DNA of 64,000 bases from an uncultured Thiothrix sp. (GCF_937873765.1 NZ_CALMZC010000021.1:1-64000), one strand, 5' to 3'. Positions 51,801 through 61,478 are shown, counted from the stretch's first letter. Notes: generated from the sequence alone by a model not told the origin. Program-made: numbers and translations.

Positions 51801-52552
51801 ACCGCAAATTCTTTTACGAGCCTGATACAGCGATTCGTATGCAGAATGGCAAGCCTATTTTAACGGTTGCCTTAGGCAGTGGTTATCGTACACATCCTTT
51901 AAATACTACGGCTGCTCTTGATCGACTGTATGTGCTGATCGATCCTGATGTTTATAAAATGCCAGAAGCGCCTACTCTCATTACAGATAACAATCTGCTG
52001 AATGTAGCAAACATTGAAACGGGGAAAAACATATTAGACTACCCCGATATGAAAGGTTGGTATTACGAGTTCGAGCATCATGGTGAAAAAGCACTTTCAC
52101 CGGTATTAACGGTACTCGATAAGGTGATGTTTACGACCTTCTCACAAGCTGATGCACAGGGCAATTCTAGTATAGCGCAAGCCTGTCAGCCTGCTACTAA
52201 TACTTCACGTGCTTATGTATTGGACATCTTACAAGGTAAAGCAGTACTGAATTTAGATCGCTCAGTAGATGCTTCAGCAGATAAATTTGCTGTAGCAGGT
52301 GCAAATGAACTCTTAGATACCCCCCAACTTATTTTTGGGCGACTTACTAGTAAGGATGGTAGTTCAAGTTGTCAATTAGGCGATTGCCAACAAAATATTA
52401 TGGTGCGAATTGGTAAGTTAAAGTTGCCCTTGTTGGATTTAGCGAATACTCAGCATCAAGCCTCCACTGCTTATAGTCAAATGATTGATGTTACACGTTT
52501 ATTACCACGTATGTACTGGTTGGATTCCACTGCAGAAAATGGAGGAGAATAA
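48890..52552 (+). CDS. pilY1: PilY1-type pilus tip adhesin (cluster 1)
   Basis: 1220 residues. Signal peptide (MNRFLAFFQKLTLGLICSCG), VWA domain with MIDAS sequence DASGSMN near residue 45, split by a Cys-rich insert (about residues 195-275, with about 15 Cys), and a C-terminal PilY1 beta-propeller (from about 620) containing Ca-binding EF-like loop DYNHDGQVNAED near residue 748 and DMDGNGALDRLYFSD. PilY1 sits at the pilus tip with minor pilins and is needed for extension, adhesion and mechanosensing. ATG 48890 has GCGAGG 9 bases upstream and a better leader than the in-frame ATG 48863. Confidence 0.9.
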   Translation: MNRFLAFFQKLTLGLICSCGSMLSVADETEIFAQNEASKVNANILFLLDASGSMNQILSNSGGRSRMQVLKDTFREVLDNAPANVNIGLMHYANADLLPSYSWSAIKGVNFPVSPIDQQASSIIGSDASSDNLIDPPAGMPVRAFLADIVDGWQSAGYTPIVDSLYEAARYFRGESPVWGKHTAAYSWAAHPATYTGSLTCTSQHQEECSPDWGTCNSTANLSPGACTTRKYSQCCEWETAPNGKQYCKNNNYSCKVNVKFCQHTICDTYSGNPIYKSPIKHSCQANYLVLMSDGKPEYPFWEGVTADGTARYPESVAPTQTYNTNVVPPMLPDMNTANFPVTVPNLTSATCADAPLGYKSGKCGSELTHFLATQDQSISLPGSQVVNTFTVAFGMNDEPVGTSYLAQLATAEHGTYTADNPQELANAFSEILADAQKNSLSFSSPSFVVDQSNLLSHENKVYMPIFDPSQTTLWSGNLRKFTVSDEGDLLGANGGSVLNTDGTLKVDAQDLWSNTPHGTDVTIGGAASKLPLPANRVLYTDPVGTSLVHISPDTTSITANLLSINDTINSVHNLILTSTYYPNLPAGISCWGTYKDCNGVQHTVNGNPNTGTGCVNIAAVTTCPAPVISQEKRTQLLNFIRGYKNGDPNAGARNHLGDSLNSKAVVVDYGNQVVRVLLATNEGFLHAFDANTGVEKWAFMPASLLKNASLFLDNQNDTKHVYGIDGSPTLVRVDHNLNGIIELTPSQDYNHDGQVNAEDADSVKLYFGLRRGGRMYYGLNISVADSPSVMWKLAPQSTTNTGSDGLDELGEAWSKPTLSRLRLADADNPQQSKLVQVLVFGGGYDPRKDEEDIAERLPDQWGRDVFIVDATSGSLLWSLRKGGFGLAGAQTAVTGASGLTHSIPSDIRILDMDGNGALDRLYFSDTGGNVWRVDMDADVLDEDKTTYYDYSKAKLTKLASLGGGNTTLDHRKFFYEPDTAIRMQNGKPILTVALGSGYRTHPLNTTAALDRLYVLIDPDVYKMPEAPTLITDNNLLNVANIETGKNILDYPDMKGWYYEFEHHGEKALSPVLTVLDKVMFTTFSQADAQGNSSIAQACQPATNTSRAYVLDILQGKAVLNLDRSVDASADKFAVAGANELLDTPQLIFGRLTSKDGSSSCQLGDCQQNIMVRIGKLKLPLLDLANTQHQASTAYSQMIDVTRLLPRMYWLDSTAENGGE

Positions 52553-53058
52553 TGAAAAAACAACATGGTCTTAATCTCCTCGAGGTTTTAGTAGCTGCAT
52601 TTTTAATTTCTTTAGGCTTGTTAGGGATGGCTGGCTTGCAGGTTAAAAGCTTCCGAGCTACCCATAACTCCTACCAAATGCAACAGGCTACCCAATTAGC
52701 TCATGAGTTGTTAGAGCGCATGCGCTCGAATCGTTCAGCGGTCTTAGCGGGTAGCTATAAAATTAATGCGGTTGCGGCCACTTATTGCGCAAATCCATTA
52801 GCCTTCAGTTGCCAAACCAATACCTGTAATGCCACGCAAATGGCCTTAGATGATATGTATCGGGTTATGTGTGGTTATGGGGCAGGTAGCGGCATCAATG
52901 GTGCGTTGCTTAATGGTCAACTGGTAGTCGATTGTCCTGATCCCTCGGCAGAGTGTTCTAAGGGGGTGCGTTTAAGTTTGCAGTGGAATGAGCGTAATAG
53001 TTCTAAAAACGAAACCGATGTAGAGCCTTTCAACTTAGTGATCAACACGGTTTTATAA
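52552..53058 (+). CDS. pilV: Type IV pilus minor pilin PilV (cluster 2)
   Basis: 168 residues. Leader MKKQHG then LNLLEVLVAAFLISLGLLGM with Glu in position 5 after cleavage; LQVKSFRATHNSYQMQQATQ and RMRSNRSAVLAGSYK closely parallel the cluster 1 PilV (RMRSSRQAVLAGSYL). The ATG overlaps the stop codon of pilY1 of cluster 1 (TAATG), so the second set is joined to the first without a gap. Confidence 0.9.
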   Translation: MKKQHGLNLLEVLVAAFLISLGLLGMAGLQVKSFRATHNSYQMQQATQLAHELLERMRSNRSAVLAGSYKINAVAATYCANPLAFSCQTNTCNATQMALDDMYRVMCGYGAGSGINGALLNGQLVVDCPDPSAECSKGVRLSLQWNERNSSKNETDVEPFNLVINTVL

Positions 53059-53069
53059 GGGTGAGGCAA

Positions 53070-53936
53070 ATGCAAACTAAACAGTGTTCCAATTTGCAGC
53101 AAGGCTTCTCGTTAATAGAGCTAATGATTGCAAGTGCGTTGAGTCTGGTATTGGTGGCTGGTGTAGCAACTATTTATATGGGTAGCCGCCAGACTTATAA
53201 CGCTCGCGACGAATTATCAACCATGCAAGAAAATGCACGTAGTGCCATTAATGCGCTTGCTAAGCATCTAGAGCATGCAGGTTATACTACTTCCGCACAT
53301 TTACCGCTGGCTAAGGCGTTTTATGTCGATGGTGATCCAGTTCCCGCCTCAAAAAGTTGTGGTGGTGGTGCAAATAGTCTTGTCATCAATCCACAGACCT
53401 TAGTGCAAACTGCTGATAATAATTTATCTAGCGGAACTGGTGATACGATTGGGGTGATATTTTATGCCGATTCTGTTTTGGGTTTAGACTGTGGCAATGA
53501 GGCTACTCCCCTAAGTTGTCAAGCCCAAGAGGCTCCCAATCCTGAATATTCTCGAGTTTATAATAGCTTTTATGTAGGGGTTGAAGGCGGGATACCTAAT
53601 TTATTCTGTGCAGGCTCCCGGAGCCAAGCTGCTATTCCTGTGGCCGAAGGGGTGGAGGCGCTACAGTTCGCTTACGGATTAGATCAAAACGATGATGGTA
53701 CTGTAGATATTTATCTTGATGCCACTGCCGTAAAAGCTGCTAATCGTTGGTATCAAGTGCGCACAATTAAAGCTTCAGTTTTAGTACGTTCACGTGAGCC
53801 TGTTTTTAATGCCGCAGAAGCACGCAATTACACCTTATTGAATACAACCTACAACCGTAATGATCGTTATCAGCGTACCGTGCATACCACAGTTATTTAT
53901 TTACGTAATTTAGACATTTATCAAGGGGGAGTTTAA
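53070..53936 (+). CDS. pilW: Type IV pilus minor pilin PilW (cluster 2)
   Basis: 288 residues from ATG 53070 (GAGG just upstream; a GTG nine bases earlier is possible). Leader QQG then FSLIELMIASALSLVLVAGV; shares with cluster 1 PilW the ENARSAINALAKHLEHAGY region, VLVRSREPVF and the ending RYQRTVHTTVIYLRNL. Shorter by about 30 residues. Confidence 0.88.
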   Translation: MQTKQCSNLQQGFSLIELMIASALSLVLVAGVATIYMGSRQTYNARDELSTMQENARSAINALAKHLEHAGYTTSAHLPLAKAFYVDGDPVPASKSCGGGANSLVINPQTLVQTADNNLSSGTGDTIGVIFYADSVLGLDCGNEATPLSCQAQEAPNPEYSRVYNSFYVGVEGGIPNLFCAGSRSQAAIPVAEGVEALQFAYGLDQNDDGTVDIYLDATAVKAANRWYQVRTIKASVLVRSREPVFNAAEARNYTLLNTTYNRNDRYQRTVHTTVIYLRNLDIYQGGV

Positions 53937-53939
53937 AAC

Positions 53940-54449
53940 ATGCACCTCATTCACCAAAAGTTTAAAAAGTCTAAATATCAGCAAGGTACTGTGTTGCTCT
54001 GGGGCTTAGTCGGTTTATTAGTACTCGCTGGTTTGGGAATTACAGCGGGGCGCATCGCAACCTTGGACACCAAGATTGCAGGGAATGCTATGTTTGATGA
54101 TTTTTCTTATCAAGGTGCAGAAGCAAGTTTACGTCGTTCAAGTAATCTGTATTTAATCGAGCAAACGGCTAAGCAGGAAGCTACAACTCACACTGATAAA
54201 GAAGTAGGGCCTTATAACGATGCGATCAGTAATGGTGAGCAAATCAGCTCTGTAGGCACTATCTCAATGGGTACTAGCATTACTTGCCCACCTGTTTTGC
54301 AAGGCGTTGCCATGAGTACTTCAGCCACACCTAAAACAGGCAATGTCTCTTGTCGTTTATTTACAGTCAATGCAGACAGTAATGTGCCGGGTACATCCGC
54401 AGAAAGCCAACATACAGCCGGTATCTTGAAATTTGTTCCGGCAGAATAA
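53940..54449 (+). CDS. pilX: Type IV pilus minor protein PilX (cluster 2)
   Basis: 169 residues. QQGTVLLWGLVGLLVLAGLG gives the PilX-type membrane segment, followed by AGRIATLDTKIAGNAMFDDF and YQGAEASLR, parallel to cluster 1. Three bases after pilW. The end is followed directly by the second pilY1; no PilE-type gene intervenes, unlike cluster 1. Confidence 0.85.
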   Translation: MHLIHQKFKKSKYQQGTVLLWGLVGLLVLAGLGITAGRIATLDTKIAGNAMFDDFSYQGAEASLRRSSNLYLIEQTAKQEATTHTDKEVGPYNDAISNGEQISSVGTISMGTSITCPPVLQGVAMSTSATPKTGNVSCRLFTVNADSNVPGTSAESQHTAGILKFVPAE

Positions 54450-54476
54450 CCCTTAACTGAAACTGGAAGCGAAATC

Positions 54477-57400
54477 ATGCATAACAATAAGCAACGCTCA
54501 AGTTATTTAAGCTACTTGTTAGGTCTAATGATCGTGAGCTGGCAGTTTAGCGTAGTAGCTGATGATTCAGAAATATACTCTGCTGCTAAACCCGCAGCTA
54601 ACCCCAATATACTGTTCTTACTCGATAACTCTGGGAGTATGGCTTTTAAGGATGTAGATGATGGTAGTGGAGGAACGAAGACTCGGATGAGCGTGTTGCA
54701 GGAGGTGTTTGCTGATGTTATTGCTAATGCACCCCCCAATTTGAATATTGGGCTAATGCGTTACGGTGGAGAGGAAACTGCTGATCCTAGTGGAGTTAGC
54801 TTTCCAATTAAACCGATTGACTCTGAAGCTCTACCTATTATCTCCAGTAGCATTCCTTTTGCTCAAGATAATTTACCCGATCCAACAGCAGGACAAACTG
54901 TGCGTGAGTTTTTGCCCTTAGTGGTTAATAGTTGGCAAGCGGTTGGTGCAACCCCCATTGTTGATTCACTCGCTGAGGCTGCTCGTTATTATCGTGGTGA
55001 GCAAGTCAGTAGTTTCGGTGCTTTAAAGCCTGGGCATGTGCGTGCTGCTCATCCCTCTACTTATAGTGGTAACTTAAGCTATGATGCTTGTGGGAGTTAT
55101 TCCTTGCCTTTTTCCTGCAATAAGACAGCAGGTGCTTGTTACTATGAAATCGTTCCTGGGAGCTGTTCTACTCAGTGGGTCGATCTAGGTTGTTCGCAGT
55201 TTGAGGCCACTAATGATGCTTGTTGTGCCTCAACTCCTGTCAGTTTTAATGAGGCTGGGCAACCGACCGCTTGGGAGTGTACCGGCGGATATACCTGCCC
55301 AGGCTATAATTATGCAAATTGTTTAGTTCCTGCTGGGCAAGTAGAGGCGGAGGTTTGTGAACAACGTTTTTGTATGGAGCAAATGACCGGCACAGCTAAC
55401 TATATTTCCCCCCTAACTTCAGAGTGTCAGTCGAATTACATTGTATTTATGTCGGATGGTCGACCCGAAGGTATGAATGGGATTATCAATTATCCAGTAT
55501 CACAAAGTCTAATTGAAACTACGATTGGCAAAGCTTGCCTGAACTCTCCTTCAGGCTATCCAGCCGGGACTTGTGGCCCGGAGATTGCCGAATACTTAGC
55601 TAACGAAGATCAAAGTGCTAGTTTAGATGGCAAACAAACCATTGAAACTTTCACCATTGCATTTGCTTTAAATGATCCAGATGGTACTCAGTATTTAAAA
55701 AGCATGGCCGAAGCAGGTCACTTAAAAGTAGCTAATAATGCTAATCAGTTGCGGGATGCTTTAACACAGGTACTTGCGCAAGCCACTAGCACCCATAAAA
55801 CAGCTACAGCAGAACCAGTCTATGCTGCTGCCCGCCCTTTGAAGATGGCACAGTTAGTTGCCCAAGCTGCTAGGGATGATACTAATCCTTTAGTCAGCAC
55901 TTGGGCCTTATGGAGAAGTTTCTTAAATAATCCAGATTTAGCGAAAGCGATGTTGAACTTATTTGAGCCTTCTCTTTTTACAGGCAGTGCCCCTAGTTTA
56001 GCAGCAACTAATAGTAATTTTTTTGATGCTAGTAGTGTTAAAGACTTAACTGAGGCTTTCACCTCGATTATTGGCCGCGTACAGTCTTCAGCATCTTCTT
56101 TTGCTTCACCAACCTATAAAGTTGACCCAAATAGTTATCTGGCTCATTCTGATGAGATCTTTCTTCCGGTGTTTGTACGTACCCCCAACGCTCGCTGGCA
56201 AGGTAATTTGAAGAAGTTCAAGCTAGAAAACAGTGTAATTGTGGGTAAGAGTGACTCTGAATCAACTCAGCCTGCTGTAAATGCCGAAGGACAGTTTTTA
56301 GATAGTGCTTGGGATTTCTGGGGTAGTGCTGCCAGTGGCGCTAATGTTGCTGAAGGTGGCGTCGCAAGTTTATTAGATCCTGCCAGCCGTGTGGCATTAA
56401 CGAATAATACGAGTTCTTTAGTTCCGCTAGACAATACGCTGAACAAAGTTGCTTTAGGTAATGCAGCTATGAGTGATGAAGAGCGTGCTGCACTGATTCA
56501 GTTTGCCAAAGGTTATGCTGAAGATGGTTCAGCCTTGCACTATCTAGGCGATATTATGAATAGTAAGCCAGTGATAGTACGCGATATCAACAATAAATCT
56601 TATGTCTTAGCTGGGAGTAATGATGGTTACTTACATGCTTTTGATGCAGACACAGGGTTAGAAAAATGGGCGTTTATGCCAAATGTCCTGCTGAAGAATC
56701 TGAAAGCTTTAAAAGAGAATGCTATTACCGAACAGCATTTATATGGCGTCGATGGCCCGCTGACGGTTTGGTACGACGATAAAAACAAGGATGGCCAAAT
56801 TAAAAAGGCTGACGGTGAAGGCATCTATGTGTATTTTGGTTTGCGTCGTGGCGGAAGTGCTTACTATGCCTTAGATATTACGGACATGAGTGATGTTGCT
56901 TATCCTAAATTAGCTTGGCAGTTTAGTAAGGATACCTCTGGCTTTAATAACTTAGGGGAGTCTTGGTCTAAGCCCGTGTTGGCAAAATTAAGAGTTGCGG
57001 ATAGTAATGCTGACTCCGGTAGTACCGTGAAGGATGTCCTAGTCATTGGCGGCGGTTTTGATCCAATTTTAGAAAATCAAGATCCTAGTACACGTACCAT
57101 TCACTCCATAGGCAATGATGTTTATATTATTGATGCACGCACTGGTGAGCTTATCTGGTCTTTACGTACACATGTTTCTGCAGGAACAGACTTAAAACAT
57201 AGTGTACCGGGTGATATTCGGGTAATGGACATGGATCGAAATGGACTGTTGGATCGCCTGTACTTTGGTGATACTGGAGGAAATATTTGGCGGGTTGATA
57301 TGGATGTAGATGTTAAAGATACCGATTCTAGTACGCTCTATGATTATACCAAAGCACGTTTAAGTAAGTTTGCTGAATTAGGTGGTACAGGTGCTGATAA

Positions 57401-58136
57401 ACGGATGTTCTATTATGAGCCTGATGTAGCAGTCACACGTATCAAAGGGCAAGATTTATTGACCCTAGCGGTAGGCAGTGGTTATCGCTCACATCCACTT
57501 TCTAAGGCTATTAAGGATCGTTTCTATGTGTTGGTAGATCGCCACCCCTTTGCTGAACCAGATACCGCCGTATTTCCTCTAAAAGAAGATGGAAATTTAG
57601 CGAACTTAACTAACCTAGATGGTACGACCAACTTATTGACTAGTCCTAATTTAAACGGTTGGTACTACGATCTGCCCAATCCTGCTGAGAAGGTCTTGGC
57701 TAGCCCCTTAACTTTTATGAACAAAATTGTCTTCACCACATTTGCTGTAGCCGAAGACCAAACTACAAATTCGCCCTGTGATGTTTCCACTAGCGTTGGA
57801 CGTGCCTATGTGCTGGATTTATTCAGCGGTTTAGCTGTGGCAGCCTTAAATCCTGATAAGCCTAACGAGAAAGTGCGTTCTAATATTATCGCTTTGGATG
57901 AAATTCCTGATACACCCCAGTTGGTTTTTAAACAGCCCATGGCAGCAGGTGGTGGCGCTTGTACTGAAACAGATTGTGTCCAAGGCCTAGAAGTACGCAT
58001 TGGTAAAATGCAACATGCGTTATTAGATGACAACAATATGAATAATAGCAGCAGCAATGCTGTCGATCGGATTGATTTGGGTAATATCTTGCCACGGATT
58101 TTCTGGTTGGATCGAGATGTAAATAACGATGATTAA
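54477..58136 (+). CDS. pilY1: PilY1-type pilus tip adhesin (cluster 2)
   Basis: 1219 residues. Signal peptide (LGLMIVSWQFSVVADDSE), VWA MIDAS DNSGSMA near residue 51, Cys-rich insert (about 200-305), and a C-terminal PilY1 propeller with Ca-binding DDKNKDGQIKKAD near residue 767 and DMDRNGLLDRLYFGDTGGN. Between VWA and propeller it has an apparent duplication: NANQLRDALTQVLAQA near 420 and SVKDLTEAFTSIIGRV near 520 both resemble the single NPQELANAFSEILADA of cluster 1. About 27 bases after pilX. Convergent with prmC, overlapping by 4 bases. Confidence 0.9.
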   Translation: MHNNKQRSSYLSYLLGLMIVSWQFSVVADDSEIYSAAKPAANPNILFLLDNSGSMAFKDVDDGSGGTKTRMSVLQEVFADVIANAPPNLNIGLMRYGGEETADPSGVSFPIKPIDSEALPIISSSIPFAQDNLPDPTAGQTVREFLPLVVNSWQAVGATPIVDSLAEAARYYRGEQVSSFGALKPGHVRAAHPSTYSGNLSYDACGSYSLPFSCNKTAGACYYEIVPGSCSTQWVDLGCSQFEATNDACCASTPVSFNEAGQPTAWECTGGYTCPGYNYANCLVPAGQVEAEVCEQRFCMEQMTGTANYISPLTSECQSNYIVFMSDGRPEGMNGIINYPVSQSLIETTIGKACLNSPSGYPAGTCGPEIAEYLANEDQSASLDGKQTIETFTIAFALNDPDGTQYLKSMAEAGHLKVANNANQLRDALTQVLAQATSTHKTATAEPVYAAARPLKMAQLVAQAARDDTNPLVSTWALWRSFLNNPDLAKAMLNLFEPSLFTGSAPSLAATNSNFFDASSVKDLTEAFTSIIGRVQSSASSFASPTYKVDPNSYLAHSDEIFLPVFVRTPNARWQGNLKKFKLENSVIVGKSDSESTQPAVNAEGQFLDSAWDFWGSAASGANVAEGGVASLLDPASRVALTNNTSSLVPLDNTLNKVALGNAAMSDEERAALIQFAKGYAEDGSALHYLGDIMNSKPVIVRDINNKSYVLAGSNDGYLHAFDADTGLEKWAFMPNVLLKNLKALKENAITEQHLYGVDGPLTVWYDDKNKDGQIKKADGEGIYVYFGLRRGGSAYYALDITDMSDVAYPKLAWQFSKDTSGFNNLGESWSKPVLAKLRVADSNADSGSTVKDVLVIGGGFDPILENQDPSTRTIHSIGNDVYIIDARTGELIWSLRTHVSAGTDLKHSVPGDIRVMDMDRNGLLDRLYFGDTGGNIWRVDMDVDVKDTDSSTLYDYTKARLSKFAELGGTGADKRMFYYEPDVAVTRIKGQDLLTLAVGSGYRSHPLSKAIKDRFYVLVDRHPFAEPDTAVFPLKEDGNLANLTNLDGTTNLLTSPNLNGWYYDLPNPAEKVLASPLTFMNKIVFTTFAVAEDQTTNSPCDVSTSVGRAYVLDLFSGLAVAALNPDKPNEKVRSNIIALDEIPDTPQLVFKQPMAAGGGACTETDCVQGLEVRIGKMQHALLDDNNMNNSSSNAVDRIDLGNILPRIFWLDRDVNNDD

Positions 58137-58984
58137 ACGATGGTGTGAGGGAAACGACCGAGACTAACTCGGTCATTTCCACCCAAGTCTTGATAACAGC
58201 CTATCTCGGTGTAGCCTGTGTTTTTTAAGAGCTGGGTCACGACTAAACTCTGGTCATAACCATGCTCTAAGAGTAACCAACCTAGGTCTTTTAAATAAGG
58301 TGGTGCAGTTTGAATCAAGTAGCTTAGATCTTTTAATCCGTCTACACCCGCGCTCAAAGCTAAGCGTGGTTCAAAGCGCAGATCCCCTTGCTCTAAGTGG
58401 GGATCGGATTCTGCAATATAAGGTGGGTTGGAGATGATCAAATCGAAGCGACTAGCCTGATCTAAAGCACTCAACCAATCCGAGTGCATTAATCTCACAT
58501 TATTAAGCCTTAGTTTGAGTTGATTGCGCTCGGCAACGGCTAGCGCTTCGGCTGATTTATCCAATGCTATGATCTCGGCATCGGGACGCTCTTTAGCAAG
58601 TGCTAAGGCAATAGCTCCAGTACCTGTACCTAAGTCAAGAAGCTTAGGAGCGCTATAAGATTCTAAGCGTTCTAAAGCTAATTGCACGATCAATTCAGTG
58701 TCCGGCCGGGGAATTAAAGTTGCTGCGGATACTTCTAGCTCCATTCCCCAAAACTCACGGTAGCCTAATAAATAGGCAACAGGAGTGCCTTGTAAGCGTT
58801 GGTTCACTAGGCTGTGAAACTCAGCATAGTGTTCTGAATTAAGTTCTTGTTCAGGCCAAGTAAATAAGTAGCTACGATGTTTAGCTAACACTTTACACAA
58901 CAAGAGCTCAGCATCTAAACGAGCACTGTCGGAGCTAGACGCTAACGCCTGAGTAGCTTGTTGAAGTGCTGAGCGAATTTGCAC
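58133..58984 (-). CDS. prmC: Peptide chain release factor N5-glutamine methyltransferase
   Basis: Methylates the Gln of the GGQ motif of release factors RF1/RF2. 283 residues; N-terminal helical domain, SAM motif I LLDLGTGTGAIALAL and the catalytic NPPY in DLIISNPPYIAESDPH. The start is GTG at 58984, 8 bases after the prfA stop. Order hemA-prfA-prmC is conserved in gammaproteobacteria. Confidence 0.95.
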   Translation of the reverse strand: MQIRSALQQATQALASSSDSARLDAELLLCKVLAKHRSYLFTWPEQELNSEHYAEFHSLVNQRLQGTPVAYLLGYREFWGMELEVSAATLIPRPDTELIVQLALERLESYSAPKLLDLGTGTGAIALALAKERPDAEIIALDKSAEALAVAERNQLKLRLNNVRLMHSDWLSALDQASRFDLIISNPPYIAESDPHLEQGDLRFEPRLALSAGVDGLKDLSYLIQTAPPYLKDLGWLLLEHGYDQSLVVTQLLKNTGYTEIGCYQDLGGNDRVSLGRFPHTIV

Positions 58985-58992
58985 GAAAAATT

Positions 58993-60072
58993 TTACTCGC
59001 CAGCTAAGGCGGTTAATTGATCGGCTTGATATTCATGTACTAAGGGGTCAATCACTTGATCAAGGCTACCGGCAATAATATCGTCTAGTTTATATAAGGT
59101 AAGGTTGATACGATGATCAGTGACCCGTCCTTGTGGAAAGTTATAGGTGCGAATTCGTTCAGAGCGATCACCCGTTCCCACTAAATTACGGCGGGTCTCA
59201 GCTTGTTCAGATTGCTGCTTGGTACGCTCAATTTCTAACAAGCGCGACTGCAATAAAGACATTGCACGGGCGCGGTTCTTGTGTTGTGAACGCTCATCTT
59301 GGCATTCAACCACTAGACCCGAGGGAATGTGTGTGATTCGGATTGCGGAGTCGGTTTTGTTGATATGCTGACCACCAGCACCGGAAGCACGGAAGGTATC
59401 AACGCGTAAATCGGCTGGACTAATTGCTTGTGCTTCCACCTCATCGGCTTCAGGCATCACTGCAACCGTAGCAGCTGAAGTATGAATCCGACCTTGTGAT
59501 TCCGTTTCGGGTACACGTTGTACGCGATGTGCACCCGATTCAAATTTCAAGCGCGAATACACATTGCTGCCCATAATGCGAGCGATAATTTCTTTAAAGC
59601 CACCGTGCTCGCCATCGCTTTGGCTGACCACTTCTACTTGCCAACGCCGTTGTTCAGCATAACGGGCGTACATGCGGAAGAGATCGCCTGCAAAAATAGC
59701 GGCTTCATCACCCCCCGTACCTGCGCGCACTTCAAGGAAAATATTACTGCCATCATGTGGATCTTTAGGGAGTAGTAGTTTTTGTAGCTCGATTTCCTGC
59801 TCATCGCGCTGCGTTTTGGCAGTGGATAATTCTTCTTCCGCCATATCACGCATTTCTGGATCAGTCAGCATCTCTTGCGCAGTTGCAAGGTCATCCAGAA
59901 TTTGTTGATAGGCACGAAAGCCTAAAGCAACAGGTTCTAGTTGGCTGTATTCAATGGATAATTTGCGAAATTGATCTTGATCAGCAATGACCTCATTCTC
60001 GCCTAGTAATGCTGCGATTTCGGCGTAGCGTTCATTCAAATTTTCTAGTTTTTGTAGGATCGATTCTTTCAC
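58993..60072 (-). CDS. prfA: Peptide chain release factor 1
   Basis: Recognises UAA and UAG and triggers peptide release. 359 residues; codon-recognition PxT motif present as PET in [15 protein letters not shown], and the catalytic GGQ in [17 protein letters not shown] near residue 232. Begins with GTG (60072). Three bases after hemA stop, so it is translated in one operon with hemA and prmC; PrmC is the enzyme that modifies this protein. Confidence 0.96.
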   Translation of the reverse strand: MKESILQKLENLNERYAEIAALLGENEVIADQDQFRKLSIEYSQLEPVALGFRAYQQILDDLATAQEMLTDPEMRDMAEEELSTAKTQRDEQEIELQKLLLPKDPHDGSNIFLEVRAGTGGDEAAIFAGDLFRMYARYAEQRRWQVEVVSQSDGEHGGFKEIIARIMGSNVYSRLKFESGAHRVQRVPETESQGRIHTSAATVAVMPEADEVEAQAISPADLRVDTFRASGAGGQHINKTDSAIRITHIPSGLVVECQDERSQHKNRARAMSLLQSRLLEIERTKQQSEQAETRRNLVGTGDRSERIRTYNFPQGRVTDHRINLTLYKLDDIIAGSLDQVIDPLVHEYQADQLTALAGE

Positions 60073-60075
60073 AGT

Positions 60076-61329
60076 CTAGGCTTCGTCAATGAGGTTAAAG
60101 AGGGTTTTGGCATTTGCCAATAATACATCATTTCCGCTTTGTGCGGCTTGATTCATGCTTTGAATCGGTGCGTGTGTGAGCTTATTAGTCAGAGTATTCG
60201 CTAGAAACTCAAGGACTTCAGCCGCCTCTTTGTGCTGTAGCATCTTCTGCGCACGCGCTAATACTTCATCCCGAATGGCTTCATTTTGTTGGCGGAACTG
60301 GCGGATGGTGTCGCGATGTTCTTGGGCGCGTAACCAACCCATAAAGCTTTCCACTTCATCTAATACCATGCTTTCGGCTTGCTCAGCCGCCGCTCGGCGC
60401 GATTGTAGATTTTCCTCAATCACTGATTGCAGATCATCAACAGTATATAAATAGACATCATCTAATTGCCCCACTTCCGGTTCAATATCGCGGGGTACGG
60501 CAATATCGACCATAAACATAGGGCGATGTTTACGCACTTTTAAAGCACGCTCAACCATGCCTTTGCCAATAATCGGTAAGGGGGCGGCTGTGGAGGAAAT
60601 AACAATATCGGCTTTAGGTAAATAATCGGCAATATCCGGTAAGCCAATCGCTAAGCCATGATAGGGTTCAGCCACTTTACGTGCACGTTCAACATTCCGA
60701 TTTGCCACAATAATATGCCCGATTTTGTTTGCGTTTAAGTGTCTCCCCACTAGTTCAATGGTTTCGCCTGCACCGACTAATAAAGCCGTTTGTTTTTCTA
60801 ATTGGCTAAAAATTTGTTTGGATAAACTGACCGCAGCAAAAGCGACTGACACTGGGTTCGCGCCAATACTGGTTTGAGTACGGACTTTTTTAGCAGTATT
60901 AAAGGCATGTTGCATTAAATGGGTGAGTTGATGCCCTGTCGTTTGCGCTTCTGTCGCGGTTTGCAAAGCCGTTTTGAGTTGCCCCAAAATTTGTGGCTCA
61001 CCTAAAACTAAAGAGTCTAAGCCACAAGCAACCCGCATGGCATGTTGAATCGCTTGCTCTTCTTGGTAAACAAATAGATAAGGTTGTAATTTATGTTGGG
61101 GTAGATTATGAAAACGTGCTAGCCAGCTAATCAGTTGCTCAAGTTGTTCCGGTTCGTGGCAGGTGGCATATAATTCAGTACGGTTACAAGTAGAGAGAAT
61201 CAAATGCTCTTGAGCTAGCGGTTTAGCGGCGTGCAGAGCCTCTAATAAACGCTCAGGCGAGAAAGCAACCTGTTCACGAATGGCAACAGGGGCTGTTCTA
61301 TGATTGACACCAACAACAAAAATCGACAT
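60076..61329 (-). CDS. hemA: Glutamyl-tRNA reductase
   Basis: First committed step of C5-pathway tetrapyrrole synthesis: Glu-tRNA to glutamate-1-semialdehyde with NADPH. 417 residues; N-terminal VGVNHRTAPVAIREQVAF, catalytic Cys48 in STCNRTELYA, NADPH-binding ALLVGAGETIELVGRHL and the C-terminal dimerisation helix with VESFMGWLRAQEHRDTIRQF. ATG at 61329. Divergent from the TPR-lipoprotein/lolB/ispE operon with about 150 bases between, a conserved arrangement. Confidence 0.96.
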   Translation of the reverse strand: MSIFVVGVNHRTAPVAIREQVAFSPERLLEALHAAKPLAQEHLILSTCNRTELYATCHEPEQLEQLISWLARFHNLPQHKLQPYLFVYQEEQAIQHAMRVACGLDSLVLGEPQILGQLKTALQTATEAQTTGHQLTHLMQHAFNTAKKVRTQTSIGANPVSVAFAAVSLSKQIFSQLEKQTALLVGAGETIELVGRHLNANKIGHIIVANRNVERARKVAEPYHGLAIGLPDIADYLPKADIVISSTAAPLPIIGKGMVERALKVRKHRPMFMVDIAVPRDIEPEVGQLDDVYLYTVDDLQSVIEENLQSRRAAAEQAESMVLDEVESFMGWLRAQEHRDTIRQFRQQNEAIRDEVLARAQKMLQHKEAAEVLEFLANTLTNKLTHAPIQSMNQAAQSGNDVLLANAKTLFNLIDEA

Positions 61330-61478
61330 CCAGAGCGTGATTACCGCATATACATTCTATTTTCAGAACCGCGGATTTTCTGATACGTTATGCAGGATTA
61401 CAAGGTGGTCTGATGAATATACCTTTAAAACCAAGCCAATTCGACTATTAACGGTATCCTTGGATGCTGGAGTTGCCT

